Positions 26,168 to 35,138 of a stretch of DNA of 64,000 bases are shown here, piece after piece; position 1 is the stretch's first letter; the number at the start of each line of letters is the position of its first letter. The DNA comes from Halomonas piscis (GTDB taxonomy: Bacteria > Pseudomonadota > Gammaproteobacteria > Pseudomonadales > Halomonadaceae): assembly GCF_031886125.1 (NCBI RefSeq), contig NZ_CP119391.1, forward strand, positions 2,790,001 to 2,854,000. Reading direction: 5' to 3'. The notes beneath the pieces are model-generated. The model searched no databases, was not told the DNA's origin, and was given only the letters and a program-made list of their open reading frames with translations. The position numbers and the translations under genes were made by a program.

Positions 26168-27501
26168 CTGAGGAATCCCCATGAAATGGGTAATAAAATC
26201 AGCATGATAGGATTGAAAAAGCCTGCATGAGTCATGCATGTTGTGAGTTACGACACACAACAACATGCGAAGGAGACCCATGCAGGCCCCTCGATTCTTG
26301 CATAACTTGCTGACGTCTTCACTCTCCGTGATCCATGCCAAGCGGCTACAGACCGTCCTCGATACCGTTGGCGCTCTGCTGGGCGAGCGACGTCTGGGAT
26401 TAACGGCCATTGGCCGTGCGTTGCCGAGCTCGACGGATGCCAAGCACGCCATCAAACGAGTCGATCGACTATTAGGCAACCCTCACCTTCATCAGGAACG
26501 ACCGCTGTTCTATTGGCTCATGGCCTCGCTGCTGATCGGCCATACAACGCGCCCACTGATTCTGGTGGACTGGTCGCCGATTGATGACCGCGGCAGGCAT
26601 TTCCTGCTGCGTGCGGCGGTGCCCTTCGCCGGGCGATCGCTGCCCATCTTCGAGAAGGTTCATCACAAGGAAGGATGCCCATACTGTGAAGCCTATCTGC
26701 TGGATGCGCTGGCAAGGATCCTGCCCGACAAGGCCACGCCGATCCTGGTGACCGATGCCGGCTTTCGTAACCCGTGGTTTCGGGCCGTTGAAGCGCGCGG
26801 CTGGTATATCGTTGGACGGGTCCGTCAGCCCGCCCGTTACCAGGCGTCAGGCGAAGCATGGCAACCCGTGAAGACCCTGTTTCAACACGCGACATCGGAA
26901 CCGCAGGCGTGGGGCTCCGTCCGGATCGCCGAAAACCATCCGTTCCGCGCTCAGATGGTGCTCTATTATCGACCGCCACGGGGACGTAAGCATCGCAATA
27001 AACAAGGCCGGATCTCTCGGGACGGCGGCAGCCGGACGATCGCCCGGCGTCAGCAGGAGCCCTGGGTGCTGGTCAGCAATCTGCCGGACCGCTCAACGCT
27101 GGCGAATAAAGTGGTAACGATCTACCGACAGCGCATGCAGATTGAGGAAGGGTTTCGCGATGTCAAAAGTCCCTTGTTCGGGCTGGGCTTCGGCATGCAT
27201 CAGTCTCGCCAGGGCAAGCGCATCGAGGTCCTGCTGCTGATCGCCATGTTGGCGAACGTGGCCATGATGGTGGCCGGCCTGGATGTCCGAGCCCGGGGGC
27301 AACAGCGGCGCTATCAGAGCAACAGTATCCGGCACCGGAGCGTGCTTTCCGTGTGGCGCCTGGGCTTGGAATGTCTTCGTCGTCATCAACCCGACGCCGT
27401 GCCTTGGCCTGCTTGGACAACCCTCCGAGCACGACTTCGCGAGGAAGTCAGGGAGCAGAGCCTATGCGGCGAGTAGCAACATATTCGTGGGGATTCGTCA
27501 G
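26168..27501 (+). mobile_element. IS4-type insertion sequence nested in the IS3-type orfB
   Basis: A complete 1334-bp element. The ends are CTGAGGAATCCCCATGAA (left) and CTGACGAATCCCCACGAA (right, reading inward), two mismatches in 18. A perfect 9-bp target duplication, GGATCAGCC, lies at 26159-26167 and 27502-27510. It is the youngest of the three nested elements. Confidence 0.92.
26280..27476 (+). CDS. IS4-family transposase
   Basis: An intact 398-residue IS4-type DDE transposase. Catalytic residues are apparent in LILVDWSPIDDRG, ILVTDAGFRNPWF and the Y-x2-R-x3-E-x6-K signature in YRQRMQIEEGFRDVKS. AAGGAG lies just before the ATG; an ATG at 26265 is a weaker alternative. No damage is seen, so this element may still move. 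Confidence 0.87.
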   Translation: MQAPRFLHNLLTSSLSVIHAKRLQTVLDTVGALLGERRLGLTAIGRALPSSTDAKHAIKRVDRLLGNPHLHQERPLFYWLMASLLIGHTTRPLILVDWSPIDDRGRHFLLRAAVPFAGRSLPIFEKVHHKEGCPYCEAYLLDALARILPDKATPILVTDAGFRNPWFRAVEARGWYIVGRVRQPARYQASGEAWQPVKTLFQHATSEPQAWGSVRIAENHPFRAQMVLYYRPPRGRKHRNKQGRISRDGGSRTIARRQQEPWVLVSNLPDRSTLANKVVTIYRQRMQIEEGFRDVKSPLFGLGFGMHQSRQGKRIEVLLLIAMLANVAMMVAGLDVRARGQQRRYQSNSIRHRSVLSVWRLGLECLRRHQPDAVPWPAWTTLRARLREEVREQSLCGE

Positions 27502-29745
27502 GGATCAGCCGGTGTATGAGATCTATCACGACCTGCTGCAGCAAGGGATCTATCTTGGCTCGCTCAGCACGTGGTACCGGCAGCTGCGTGAGGCCAAGGA
27601 GAGCGGTGACCGCCGTCCTCAGCGTGCTCCCCAACACCATGCCGTCCCACGCATCACGGCAAGGGCCGCCAATGAGGCCTGGACGTGGGACATCAGCAAA
27701 TTGCCCACGCGGCGACGCGGCGTCTACCTCAACCTCTACGTGGTGCTGGACCTGTACAGCCGCTTCATCGTGGCCTGGATGGTCTCCCACAAGGAGAATG
27801 CCGCCTTGGCTCAGCAGCTCTTCCAGGAGGCCGTGGATCGCTACGGTATCCCGCATGGCGCACTGACGCTCCACCAGGATCGAGGCTCGCCGATGATCGC
27901 CCGGAGCTATCTGGATCTCATGGGAGAGCTGGGGGTCACGTGCAGTCATAGCCGGCCGCGGGTCAGCAACGACAACCCCTTCAGCGAAAGCCAGTTCAAG
28001 ACCAGCAAGTACCAGCCCGATTACCCGGGGCGCTTCGAGAGCATCGTCCATGCCCGGCAGTGGTACAGCGCTTACGTCGACTGGTACAACCTGCTGCACC
28101 ATCACAGCGGGCTGGCTGGCTTCACGCCGGAGCAGGTCTTCACCGGCCGATATCGCGAGATTGCCGAGGTCCGCCAGCGAGCGCTCGATGACAGCTTCGA
28201 GGCGCATCCCGAGCGGTTCCTACGCGGACGCCCAAAGGTGGCGCTGCCACCGGACAGTGTCTCGATCAATCCAGTACAGCCCGATGACGACGACCCGGCC
28301 CCCTACAGCGTGGTGAACTTCCCGACGCTATCGGCGGCAGGTGCCACCGCGACGAAATCGACACTAATTTTTAACGATCTGTCCGAATCAGGTTGACAGG
28401 TTCCGCTACCTGGCCGCCAACACTCACCCCGACCACGACACGCTGGCCACCTTTCGCCGCCGCTTTTTGCCGGAACTGGAGCAGTTGTTCGTGCAGGTGC
28501 TGCTGGCCCGCGAGATGAAGCTGCTCAAGCTCGGCGCCATCGCCCTGGACGGCACCAAGCTCAAGGCCAACGCCAGCAAGCACAAGGCGCTATCGTATGG
28601 CCACGCCAAGAAGCTGGAGGCGCAGTTCAGGGCGGAGGTGAAAGCGCTGACGCAGCGGGCCGAGTCGGCGGACAAGGAGGACGCTGCCGATGGCATGGAT
28701 ATCCCGGCCGAGATCGCCCGCCGTGAAGCACGCCTGGCGGCGATCGCTGAGGCGAAGGCCAGGATCGAGACGCGGGCGGCGGAACGGGACGCCGCCGAGC
28801 AAGCGACCTACCAGGAAAAGGTGGCACGGCGGGATGCGCAGCGCAAGGCCGGCAAGAAGCCCCGCGGGCGTGATCCCGAGCCGCCGACGGGTGGCTCGCG
28901 TGACAAGGATCAGGTCAACCTCACCGACCCGCAGTCACGCATCATGCCGGTTACCGGCAAGGGCTTTGACCAGTGCTACAACGCCCAGGCCGCCGTTGAT
29001 ACCGATAGTTTGCTGGTGACCCATGTCCACGTCACTCAGGCGACCAACGACAAGCAGCAAGTCATGCCGTTACTGACGGCCTGGCAAGGCTACCCGGAGG
29101 TGCTGGGAAAGCCTGACCACCTGCTGGGTGATACCGGCTACTTCAGTGCCGCCAATATCCAGGCCTGCCATGACCATGGCATCGAACCGCTATTGGCGAT
29201 GAAGCGTGACATCCATCACCTTCCGGTCTTCGAGCGTTTCGCCGCTGATCCGCCTGCACCCAAGAGCGAGGACCCTGTCGAGCAGATGGCGCATCGCTTG
29301 AAGACGCAGGCAGGGCGTGCGCTCTATGCGTTGCGCAAGCATACGGTGGAACCGGTCTTCGGGATCATCAAACACGTGATGGGATTCCGTCAGTTCTCGC
29401 TACGTGGACTGGATAAGGTCAGCGGCGAATGGCGATTGGCCACCTTGGCATGGAACATCAAGCGGATGCATCGCCTGGCAGCGGGCTGAGGGGCGTCCCT
29501 CAGCCTGACAGGGCGTCGTCACAAGCGCTCAGGCCACTCCTGGAGCGCCGAATGGCGCCATATAGAAGACATGGCCGGAGCCAACACGAAAATTAAGAGA
29601 AGTGGGTGTCGTTACTGTGAGCGACACCCATAACCCGACAGACTGCTAGGCGGGCCCGATGAGACGTATCGGTGAGCATGCGGGCGCACCGCCACTTTTC
29701 TCCCTGAATTTTTTCCCTGAACTTTTCCTCTTAGGAGAGTCAGCC

Positions 29746-30156
29746 ATGCAGAACAACAAGGAACTCAAGGTGCGGATGTTTGTCAACGGCCAGGCGCTGG
29801 CCGGGGGCTCGATCAACTTTGCCCTGGCCGGCAGCACCTTCCTTGGCCAGGCCAGCACCGCGCCCAGCTACCGCTTTTACGCCGTGCGCGACGAGTTTCC
29901 CGGCCTGGTGCCCGCCCACGAGGGCGGTGCCAGCATTCCCGGGGAGCTTTACGAGCTTTCTTACGCTCAGCTGCGGGAGAGCCTGCTGCCCAATGAACCG
30001 GAGGAGCTGGAGCTGATGGTCATCGAGCTTGCAGACGGTTCGGGCTCGTTGAGCATGCGCCTGAGGGAAGCGCTGATCGACGGGCCGGACGTCGTCGATA
30101 TTACCCACCGCGGCGGCTGGCTTGCCTACCAGGCGGGCCGCAAGCCTCAGGGCTAA
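29746..30156 (+). CDS. Allophanate hydrolase-related / gamma-glutamylcyclotransferase-like protein
   Basis: A 136-residue protein resembling the C-terminal domain of allophanate hydrolases, which has a gamma-glutamylcyclotransferase-like fold. Recognisable stretches are MFVNGQALAGGSINFALAG, YRFYAVRDEFPGLVP, GELYELSYAQLRESLLP and ELMVIELADGSGSLSMRL. AGGAGAG lies 7 nt before ATG 29746. It stands alone rather than fused to an amidase domain, and is 48 bp upstream of the hydantoinase gene, so it is likely an accessory enzyme or subunit of that pathway. The reaction is not known. Confidence 0.65.
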   Translation: MQNNKELKVRMFVNGQALAGGSINFALAGSTFLGQASTAPSYRFYAVRDEFPGLVPAHEGGASIPGELYELSYAQLRESLLPNEPEELELMVIELADGSGSLSMRLREALIDGPDVVDITHRGGWLAYQAGRKPQG

Positions 30157-30204
30157 GGGAAGCACAGCGGCCTTACAGCATAACGACAACAAAGGAGCAG
30201 CGAG

Positions 30205-31635
30205 ATGCCACGCTTTGACACCCTGATCACAAACGGCCTGATCACCACCGCCGTCGACGCCTATTACGCCGACATCGGCATTAAAAATGGCCGCATTACT
30301 GCGCTCGGCCACGAGCTCGGCGACGCCGCGGCGGAGATCGATGCCGAGGGGCTGCGGGTTCTCCCCGGCGGCATCGACGCGCACTGCCACCTGGACCAGC
30401 CCATGGGCGACGGGGCGGTGATGGCCGACGGCTTTTACAGCGGCACCCGCTCGGCGGCGGCGGGAGGCACCACTACCGTGATGCCCTTTGCCGCCCAGAA
30501 AAAAGGGCAAAGTCTGCGCGCCGCCGTGGACGACTATCACCGGCGCAGCGACGGTCAGGCCTGCGTCGACTACGCCTTTCACATGATCGTCACCGACCCT
30601 ACCGAGACGGTGCTGAAAGACGAGCTCCCGGCGCTGATCGAAGAAGGCTACAGCTCCTTCAAGATCTACATGACCTACGACGACCTCAAGCTCAACGACC
30701 GCGAGATCCTCAACGTGCTGGCGCTGGCCCGGCGCGAAGGCGCCATGGTCATGGTGCACGCCGAAAACGCCGACTGCATCGCCTACCTGAGCGAGCTGCT
30801 GACCGAGTGCGGCAACACCGGGCCCTACTACCACGGCGTGGCCCACTCAAGCATCGGCGAGCGCGAGGCGTCCCACCGGGCCATCTCCCTGGCGGAGCTT
30901 ATCGACGTCCCGGTGCTGATCGTGCACGTCTCCGGCGCCGACACCATCGAGCAGATCCGCTGGGCCCAGAGCCGGGGCCTGCGCGTCTACGGCGAAACCT
31001 GCCCGCAGTACCTGATGCTCACCGCCGAGGACCTGGACCGCGACGGCTTCGAGGGCGCCAAGTACGTGTGCAGCCCGCCACCCCGGGACCCGGCCGCCCA
31101 GGAGGCCGTCTGGGAGGGGCTCGAGTCCGGCGTCTTTCAGGTCTTCTCCTCGGACCACGCGCCGTTTCGCTTCGAGGACACGAAAGGGAAAAAGCTGCGC
31201 GGGGAAAACGCCCACTTCGAGCACATTCCCAACGGCATTCCCGGGCTCGAAACGCGCCTGCCGATCCTGTTCTCCGAAGGCGTGGTCAAGGAGCGCATCG
31301 ACATTACCCGCTTTGTCGCGCTGACCGCGACCAACCCCGCCAAGATCTACGGCCTCTATCCGCGCAAGGGCACCATCGCCATCGGCAGCGATGCCGACCT
31401 GACGCTGTGGGACACCTCGGCTAAAAACACTATCCGCAACGCCGATCTGCACCACGACGTGGACTACACCCCCTACGAAGGCATCGAACTCACCGGACGT
31501 CCGGTGCTGACGCTGTGCCGCGGGCGCGTGGTGTCCCGCGACGGCCAGCCGGAAAGCGACGCCGGCTACGGCGAGTTCCTCGCGTGCGCCAAACCCCAGC
31601 CGGCGCGCCCGCGCGGCAATGCTAAAGGATTTTGA
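30205..31635 (+). CDS. Dihydropyrimidinase / hydantoinase
   Basis: A cyclic amidohydrolase of 476 residues that opens dihydropyrimidine or 5-substituted hydantoin rings to N-carbamoyl amino acids. The binuclear zinc ligands are all visible: H60 and H62 in GIDAHCHLDQP, K153 (carbamylated in the family) in FKIYMTY, H185 in VMVHAEN, H241 in IVHVSG and D317 in SSDHAPF. AAAGGAG precedes the ATG. Its product would be the substrate of the carbamoylase at 7780, so the two probably belong to one pathway now separated by mobile DNA. Whether pyrimidines or hydantoins are preferred cannot be told from sequence. Confidence 0.9.
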   Translation: MPRFDTLITNGLITTAVDAYYADIGIKNGRITALGHELGDAAAEIDAEGLRVLPGGIDAHCHLDQPMGDGAVMADGFYSGTRSAAAGGTTTVMPFAAQKKGQSLRAAVDDYHRRSDGQACVDYAFHMIVTDPTETVLKDELPALIEEGYSSFKIYMTYDDLKLNDREILNVLALARREGAMVMVHAENADCIAYLSELLTECGNTGPYYHGVAHSSIGEREASHRAISLAELIDVPVLIVHVSGADTIEQIRWAQSRGLRVYGETCPQYLMLTAEDLDRDGFEGAKYVCSPPPRDPAAQEAVWEGLESGVFQVFSSDHAPFRFEDTKGKKLRGENAHFEHIPNGIPGLETRLPILFSEGVVKERIDITRFVALTATNPAKIYGLYPRKGTIAIGSDADLTLWDTSAKNTIRNADLHHDVDYTPYEGIELTGRPVLTLCRGRVVSRDGQPESDAGYGEFLACAKPQPARPRGNAKGF

Positions 31636-31647
31636 TCAGCGCCCCAC

Positions 31648-32856
31648 TCACCGTAGCCGGCACACCTTCTCAATACGCCGATCGCGCCCGGCAAGCATGC
31701 CCATGGCAGCGATCACCAGTGCCAGCATCACGCATATACCCAGCGGCACCTGCCAGCTGCCCAACGCATCGTGCAAAAGGCCCATGGCGGGCGGGCCGGC
31801 CGCGGCCAAAGAATACCCGATGCTCTGGGCCATGCCCGAAAGCGAGGCGGCCTGCTGCGCGCTGCCGGTGCGCAGGCCAATAAACGAAAGTCCCATGATA
31901 ATGCCCGAGCCGGTGCCCAGCCCGAACAGCGACGACCACAGAAGCGCCAGCTGCGGGGCGATGATAAATCCGGCCAGCGCCACCGCCGACATCAACGCCG
32001 AGCCCGCAGCGGGCAGGCGCTGATCGTAGATATGGCGCAATACCAGCCCCAGCACCAGCCCGGGCACGGCGGTCGCAAATTGCAGCACGCCGTGCACGGA
32101 ACCGGCGCGCTCCGGCGACATGCCTGCCTCGGTCAATATGGCCGGCAGCCAGCCAATACCGATGTAGTAAATGGTGGAGTTAAGCCCGAAGAACAGCGTC
32201 ACCTGCCATGCCAGACCGGCGCGCCAGATAGGGATCCCGGCTGCCGGCGGCGTTTGCGGCCCTGCCGCCGCGGCCGGCTGCCGAACCGGCGCCTTCAGCT
32301 GAGTGGCCCAGACCACAAGGGCTGCCAGCGGAAGCACGATGAACGCCGCCAGCGACCCGCTCCACCCCCACCGGTCGGCCATGGGCACGGCCAGGCCGGA
32401 CAGCAGCGCAGCGGCCACCCCCATGGACAGCGCGTAGGCTCCGGTTAGGGCGGCAATATGATAGGGAAAATCGCGCTTGAGCAAGCTTGGCAACAGCACG
32501 TTGCCTACGGCAATGCCCATCCCGATCAGGCCGGTGCCCGCATAAAGGCTCCATAATGGGCCAACCGAGCGCAGCGCAATACCCGCAGCGACAACTCCCA
32601 TAGCCAAAAAAAGCGCCCGTTCAAGCCCCAGGGCACGCGCCACGCGAGCACTAAAGGGGGACACAGCGGCAAACGCCAGCAGCGGCACCGTCGTCAGCGC
32701 GCTGGCAGCCGTGGTACCAAGGCTGAACGCGTCTTCCAGAAATCCCAGCAGCGGTGGCAGGCCGGTAAAGGGAGCCCTCAGGTTGGCGGCTATCAATAAG
32801 ATGCCCGCCAGCAAAAGGCCCTTGCCGGCGGCCGACCTGTGTATCGAAGTACTCAT
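31648..32856 (-). CDS. CynX/NimT-family MFS transporter
   Basis: A 12-helix major facilitator of 402 residues. The opening ANLRAPFTGLPPLLGFLEDA is typical of the CynX/NimT (YeaN) group, as is SGIIMGLSFIGLRTGS later on. In E. coli nimT is divergent from the AraC-type nimR, and the same arrangement with an AraC gene at 32944 is present here, supporting an exporter of nitroimidazole-like or other small toxic compounds. It converges on the hydantoinase gene with 12 bp between stops. Substrate uptake for that pathway is a less likely alternative. Confidence 0.8.
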   Translation of the reverse strand: MSTSIHRSAAGKGLLLAGILLIAANLRAPFTGLPPLLGFLEDAFSLGTTAASALTTVPLLAFAAVSPFSARVARALGLERALFLAMGVVAAGIALRSVGPLWSLYAGTGLIGMGIAVGNVLLPSLLKRDFPYHIAALTGAYALSMGVAAALLSGLAVPMADRWGWSGSLAAFIVLPLAALVVWATQLKAPVRQPAAAAGPQTPPAAGIPIWRAGLAWQVTLFFGLNSTIYYIGIGWLPAILTEAGMSPERAGSVHGVLQFATAVPGLVLGLVLRHIYDQRLPAAGSALMSAVALAGFIIAPQLALLWSSLFGLGTGSGIIMGLSFIGLRTGSAQQAASLSGMAQSIGYSLAAAGPPAMGLLHDALGSWQVPLGICVMLALVIAAMGMLAGRDRRIEKVCRLR

Positions 32857-32943
32857 GAAACGCTCTATCGCAGTGAAGGGGCTGTACTTTAGCCAGCCTT
32901 TTCATGCTTTAATATCGAAACAATGACACTTAATCGTTAAATC

Positions 32944-33735
32944 ATGACAAAAAGCAGCCTGCTGACCGACCTGCTGGCGCAGTTCAAGCCGGATCCTCAT
33001 GAACGGCCGGTGGTAGCCCTGCGGGTAGAGGTCGACCAGAATGACGCCGAACAGCCGGTACACTGGCATCGCAAGGGCCAGCTGGTGCTGGCGCTGCACG
33101 GCAGCGTCACGTGCGACGTGCCCAATGCCATCTGGATGGTGCCGCCGCAACATGCGGTGTGGATCCCCGGCGGAACGCCGCACAGTAACCGGGTAACGGA
33201 AAACGCGCACATTTATTTTCTGTTTATCGAGCCCGGCGCTACCCCACTGCCGAACGAGTGCTGCACCCTGGCGATCAGTCCGCTGGTGCGCGAGCTGATC
33301 AGGCATCTGGCACAGACGCCGGCCTATCCCAGCGAAAGCCCGACCGAGCGCCTGGCGTCGGTGCTGCTCGAACAGCTGCCGCTTTCTCCCGTGCAGCGGC
33401 TGCATTTCCCGGTGCCGGAACATCCCGGCATCCGCCGGCTGGCCGATGCCCTCGAACAAAACCCGGCCGACCGCACCACCGTCGCCGAGTGGGCGGCAAA
33501 GCTCGCCATGAGCGAGCGCTCGCTGGCTCGGCTGGTGCAGCGGGAAACGGGGCTGACCTTCGGCCGCTGGCGCCAGCAGCTGCATCTGATCGTCGCCCTG
33601 AGCGAGCTGGCCGGCGGCGCCACAGTGCAGCAGGTCGCCGGCACCCTTGGCTATGATTCGGTCACCGCCTTTATCACCATGTTCAAAAAGGCCCTGGGCC
33701 TGCCGCCTGCTCAGTACTTCACGGCCCTGCGTTAG
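32944..33735 (+). CDS. AraC-family regulator (NimR-like)
   Basis: A 263-residue AraC regulator: an N-terminal cupin sensor (PVHWHRKGQLVLALHGSV, VWIPGGTPHSNRV) and a C-terminal double HTH from about residue 160, with TTVAEWAAKLAMSERSLARL and QQVAGTLGYDSVTAFITMF. It is divergent from the CynX/NimT-type transporter with 87 bp between them, matching the nimR-nimT pair of enterobacteria, so it most likely controls that exporter. Its ATG overlaps AT-rich promoter DNA for both genes. Confidence 0.83.
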   Translation: MTKSSLLTDLLAQFKPDPHERPVVALRVEVDQNDAEQPVHWHRKGQLVLALHGSVTCDVPNAIWMVPPQHAVWIPGGTPHSNRVTENAHIYFLFIEPGATPLPNECCTLAISPLVRELIRHLAQTPAYPSESPTERLASVLLEQLPLSPVQRLHFPVPEHPGIRRLADALEQNPADRTTVAEWAAKLAMSERSLARLVQRETGLTFGRWRQQLHLIVALSELAGGATVQQVAGTLGYDSVTAFITMFKKALGLPPAQYFTALR

Positions 33736-33755
33736 CCCCGCCAAGCAGCCTTCTC

Positions 33756-34199
33756 TTAATTAACTCCTGCCTTGGCTGTCCCACTCTCCAGCCCCGCGGG
33801 GAAGAGAGCATCGTAGGCCCAGTTGAAGACAAAGGCGTAAACGACGTAGAACACCGAGAAGGAGATATCCATCTGGAAGGCCTGAAGCAGGGATATGCCG
33901 AGGTACCACGCAAAGAACGGCAGCAGGGCAATAAGCAGGCCGGTTTCAAACAGCAGCGCGTGCACCACGCGGATCAGCAGCGTTTTACGCACGCTGCCAA
34001 AAAGGCGCAGCATGGCGTGGTCAAACCCCAGGTTGTAGACGTAGTTCCAGCAGGTGGCCGCGGTCGCGCCGACGATGGCAAGGACGCCAATATCGTTTGC
34101 CGGCTTGTCGAACGCCCAGGCGCCAAGCGGAATCACCAGCAGTATGCCGATGACCTCAAACGACAGCGCATGGCGGATACGATCCTTAACGGTGCGCAT
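33756..34199 (-). CDS. PACE-family multidrug efflux protein
   Basis: A 147-residue protein with four membrane helices arranged as two BTP domains, the architecture of AceI-type (PACE) exporters of chlorhexidine, polyamines and similar cations. The membrane-embedded Glu essential in AceI is at the same position here, E15 in HALSFEVIG, and a second repeat copy is in ALLFETGLL. It ends 20 bp from the AraC gene, convergent with it. It appears intact. Confidence 0.85.
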   Translation of the reverse strand: MRTVKDRIRHALSFEVIGILLVIPLGAWAFDKPANDIGVLAIVGATAATCWNYVYNLGFDHAMLRLFGSVRKTLLIRVVHALLFETGLLIALLPFFAWYLGISLLQAFQMDISFSVFYVVYAFVFNWAYDALFPAGLESGTAKAGVN

Positions 34200-34269
34200 G
34201 GCACGCTCCTTGGTTGAACCGGTGCGGGGAGCACAAGGTACGGGCAGCGCCGGGCCGCTTCAAGCGGCG

Positions 34270-34983
34270 CTAGCTGCGGCGGCCCGCCGGCGCAATCAGC
34301 TGATCGGCCAGGGAAGAAAGCCCCGAGGCAACGATATTCGGATGCGGCACGCCGGAGGCCGGCAGAATAGCGTTGTGGGAACGAGCGACCCAGGCACCGC
34401 GACAGCCGGCCGCCTGAGCGCCGATGGTATCCCAGAGGTGACACGCCACCAGGCACAGGTCAGACGTCTCGACGGCCAGCGCCTCGGCCACCAGGCGGTA
34501 GGTGTCGGGCGCCGGCTTGAACTGCTTGACCGCGTCAACGCTGAACGAGCGCTCGAAAAAATGGCTTAGCCCGGCGGTGTCCAGCGGGGTCGGCGAAGCG
34601 CCGCCGGCGGAGTTGGTCAGGGTAACCAGGCGGAAACCGGCATCGCGCAGCCGGGCAAGGGCCGGGGCCGCATCGGCGTGGGCCGGCATGGCGCTCAGCC
34701 GCTCTTTCAGCTCGGCGATGTCCGGCTCTGCCAGGCTGACCTTGTGAATATCGGCAACCATCCGTAGCGCGCCCGCTCCCAGCTCGCCGAAGGGCGTATA
34801 GAGGCCGGCAAGCGTCAGCGTCTGCGAGTAAAGAACCAGCTGGGCAAACCACTCTCTCAGTACCGCTTTGTCACCGAAAACGCGATCAAAAAGCGGCGCC
34901 AGATGGGTAATATCCAGCAGCGTCTCGTTTACGTCGAACACGAGAACCGCCGGCGATGTTAGATCCTGCGCTGTCTCTGCCAT
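34270..34983 (-). CDS. Haloacid dehalogenase, type II
   Basis: A 237-residue HAD-superfamily hydrolase of the L-2-haloacid dehalogenase type. The nucleophile is D17 in LVFDVNETLLD; motif II is in LVTLTNSAGG; the lysine is in VKQFKPAPDTY; and the acidic motif is in ACHLWDTIGAQAAG. GGGAGG precedes the ATG. Such enzymes hydrolyse 2-haloalkanoates to 2-hydroxy acids, but many members of this group are general phosphatases or of unknown substrate. Nothing adjacent points to halogenated compound catabolism. Confidence 0.8.
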   Translation of the reverse strand: MAETAQDLTSPAVLVFDVNETLLDITHLAPLFDRVFGDKAVLREWFAQLVLYSQTLTLAGLYTPFGELGAGALRMVADIHKVSLAEPDIAELKERLSAMPAHADAAPALARLRDAGFRLVTLTNSAGGASPTPLDTAGLSHFFERSFSVDAVKQFKPAPDTYRLVAEALAVETSDLCLVACHLWDTIGAQAAGCRGAWVARSHNAILPASGVPHPNIVASGLSSLADQLIAPAGRRS

Positions 34984-35138
34984 GGTGCCTCCCTGGTTGG
35001 TGCGGCCAAAATAGTGAGTCGGCGGGCGGTCGCCTGTCTCCGCCCCGTCTGTGCTAGGCTTTGCCTGTTTTCCCCGTCGTTTTTCGCGACGTATCGGCAG
35101 TCAGGCGCGTGCCGGGCACGCTCAGGAGATAGCAAACC

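Larger units (their letters stand above)
25941..28396 (+). pseudogene. IS3-type transposase OrfB (rve integrase), interrupted by IS4
   Basis: The 5' part (25941-26167) has an HTH_21-like start, MACRALGINRSTVYAWRKRR. The 3' part (27511-28396) contains the DDE integrase core: WTWDISKLPTRRRGVYLNLY, HQDRGSPM, and SNDNPFSESQFKTSKYQPDY with the catalytic Glu. Deleting the IS4-type element and one GGATCAGCC copy restores the frame through PYRDQPVYEIYHDL. The stop codon lies within the right inverted repeat. An open frame beginning at 27353 that seems to extend this part upstream is an artefact of reading through the IS4 end. Confidence 0.85.
25460..28399 (+). mobile_element. IS3-type insertion sequence nested in IS1182
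   Basis: The inner ends both contain TGTCAACCTGA reading inward (left from about 25466, right from 28398). The 11-bp sequence GTTCCGCTACC is present on both sides (25449-25459 and 28400-28410). That is longer than the 3-5 bp normally made by IS3 elements, and six extra bases sit between the left copy and the TG-start, so the exact left boundary is uncertain by about 6 bp. It encodes two overlapping genes, orfA and orfB, in the IS3 arrangement. Confidence 0.75.
25186..29489 (+). pseudogene. IS1182-family transposase, interrupted
   Basis: The 5' exon-like part, 25186-25459, encodes MSRFIPVDRQTDYLLPPSVD through ATYDSVAFRY; the 3' part, 28411-29489, resumes with LAANTHPDHDTLATFRRRFL and runs to KRMHRLAAG. 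Joining the two restores one frame of about 450 residues. The 3' part carries DQVNLTDPQSRIMP, AAVDTDSLLVTH, LLGDTGYFSAANI and the EPVFGIIKHVMGFRQ motif of this transposase class. It is inactive as it stands because the IS3-type element ends its frame shortly after SVAFRY. Confidence 0.88.
25119..29645 (+). mobile_element. IS1182-family element containing nested insertions
   Basis: The outer element is bounded by CAGTCTGTCGGGTT at the left and its complement at 29632-29645, with a CTAG target duplication at 25115-25118 and 29646-29649. Without its guest it is about 1576 bp, normal for IS1182. An IS3-type element interrupts its transposase, and that guest contains an IS4-type element, giving three generations. 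Together they separate a GntR remnant from the hydantoinase gene pair. About 155 bp between the transposase stop and the right end hold no gene. Confidence 0.9.

Noticed and set aside
27353..28396. An apparently continuous 347-residue integrase frame
   Set aside because: Its first part reads out of frame through the IS4 transposase end; only the part after 27511 is genuine orfB.
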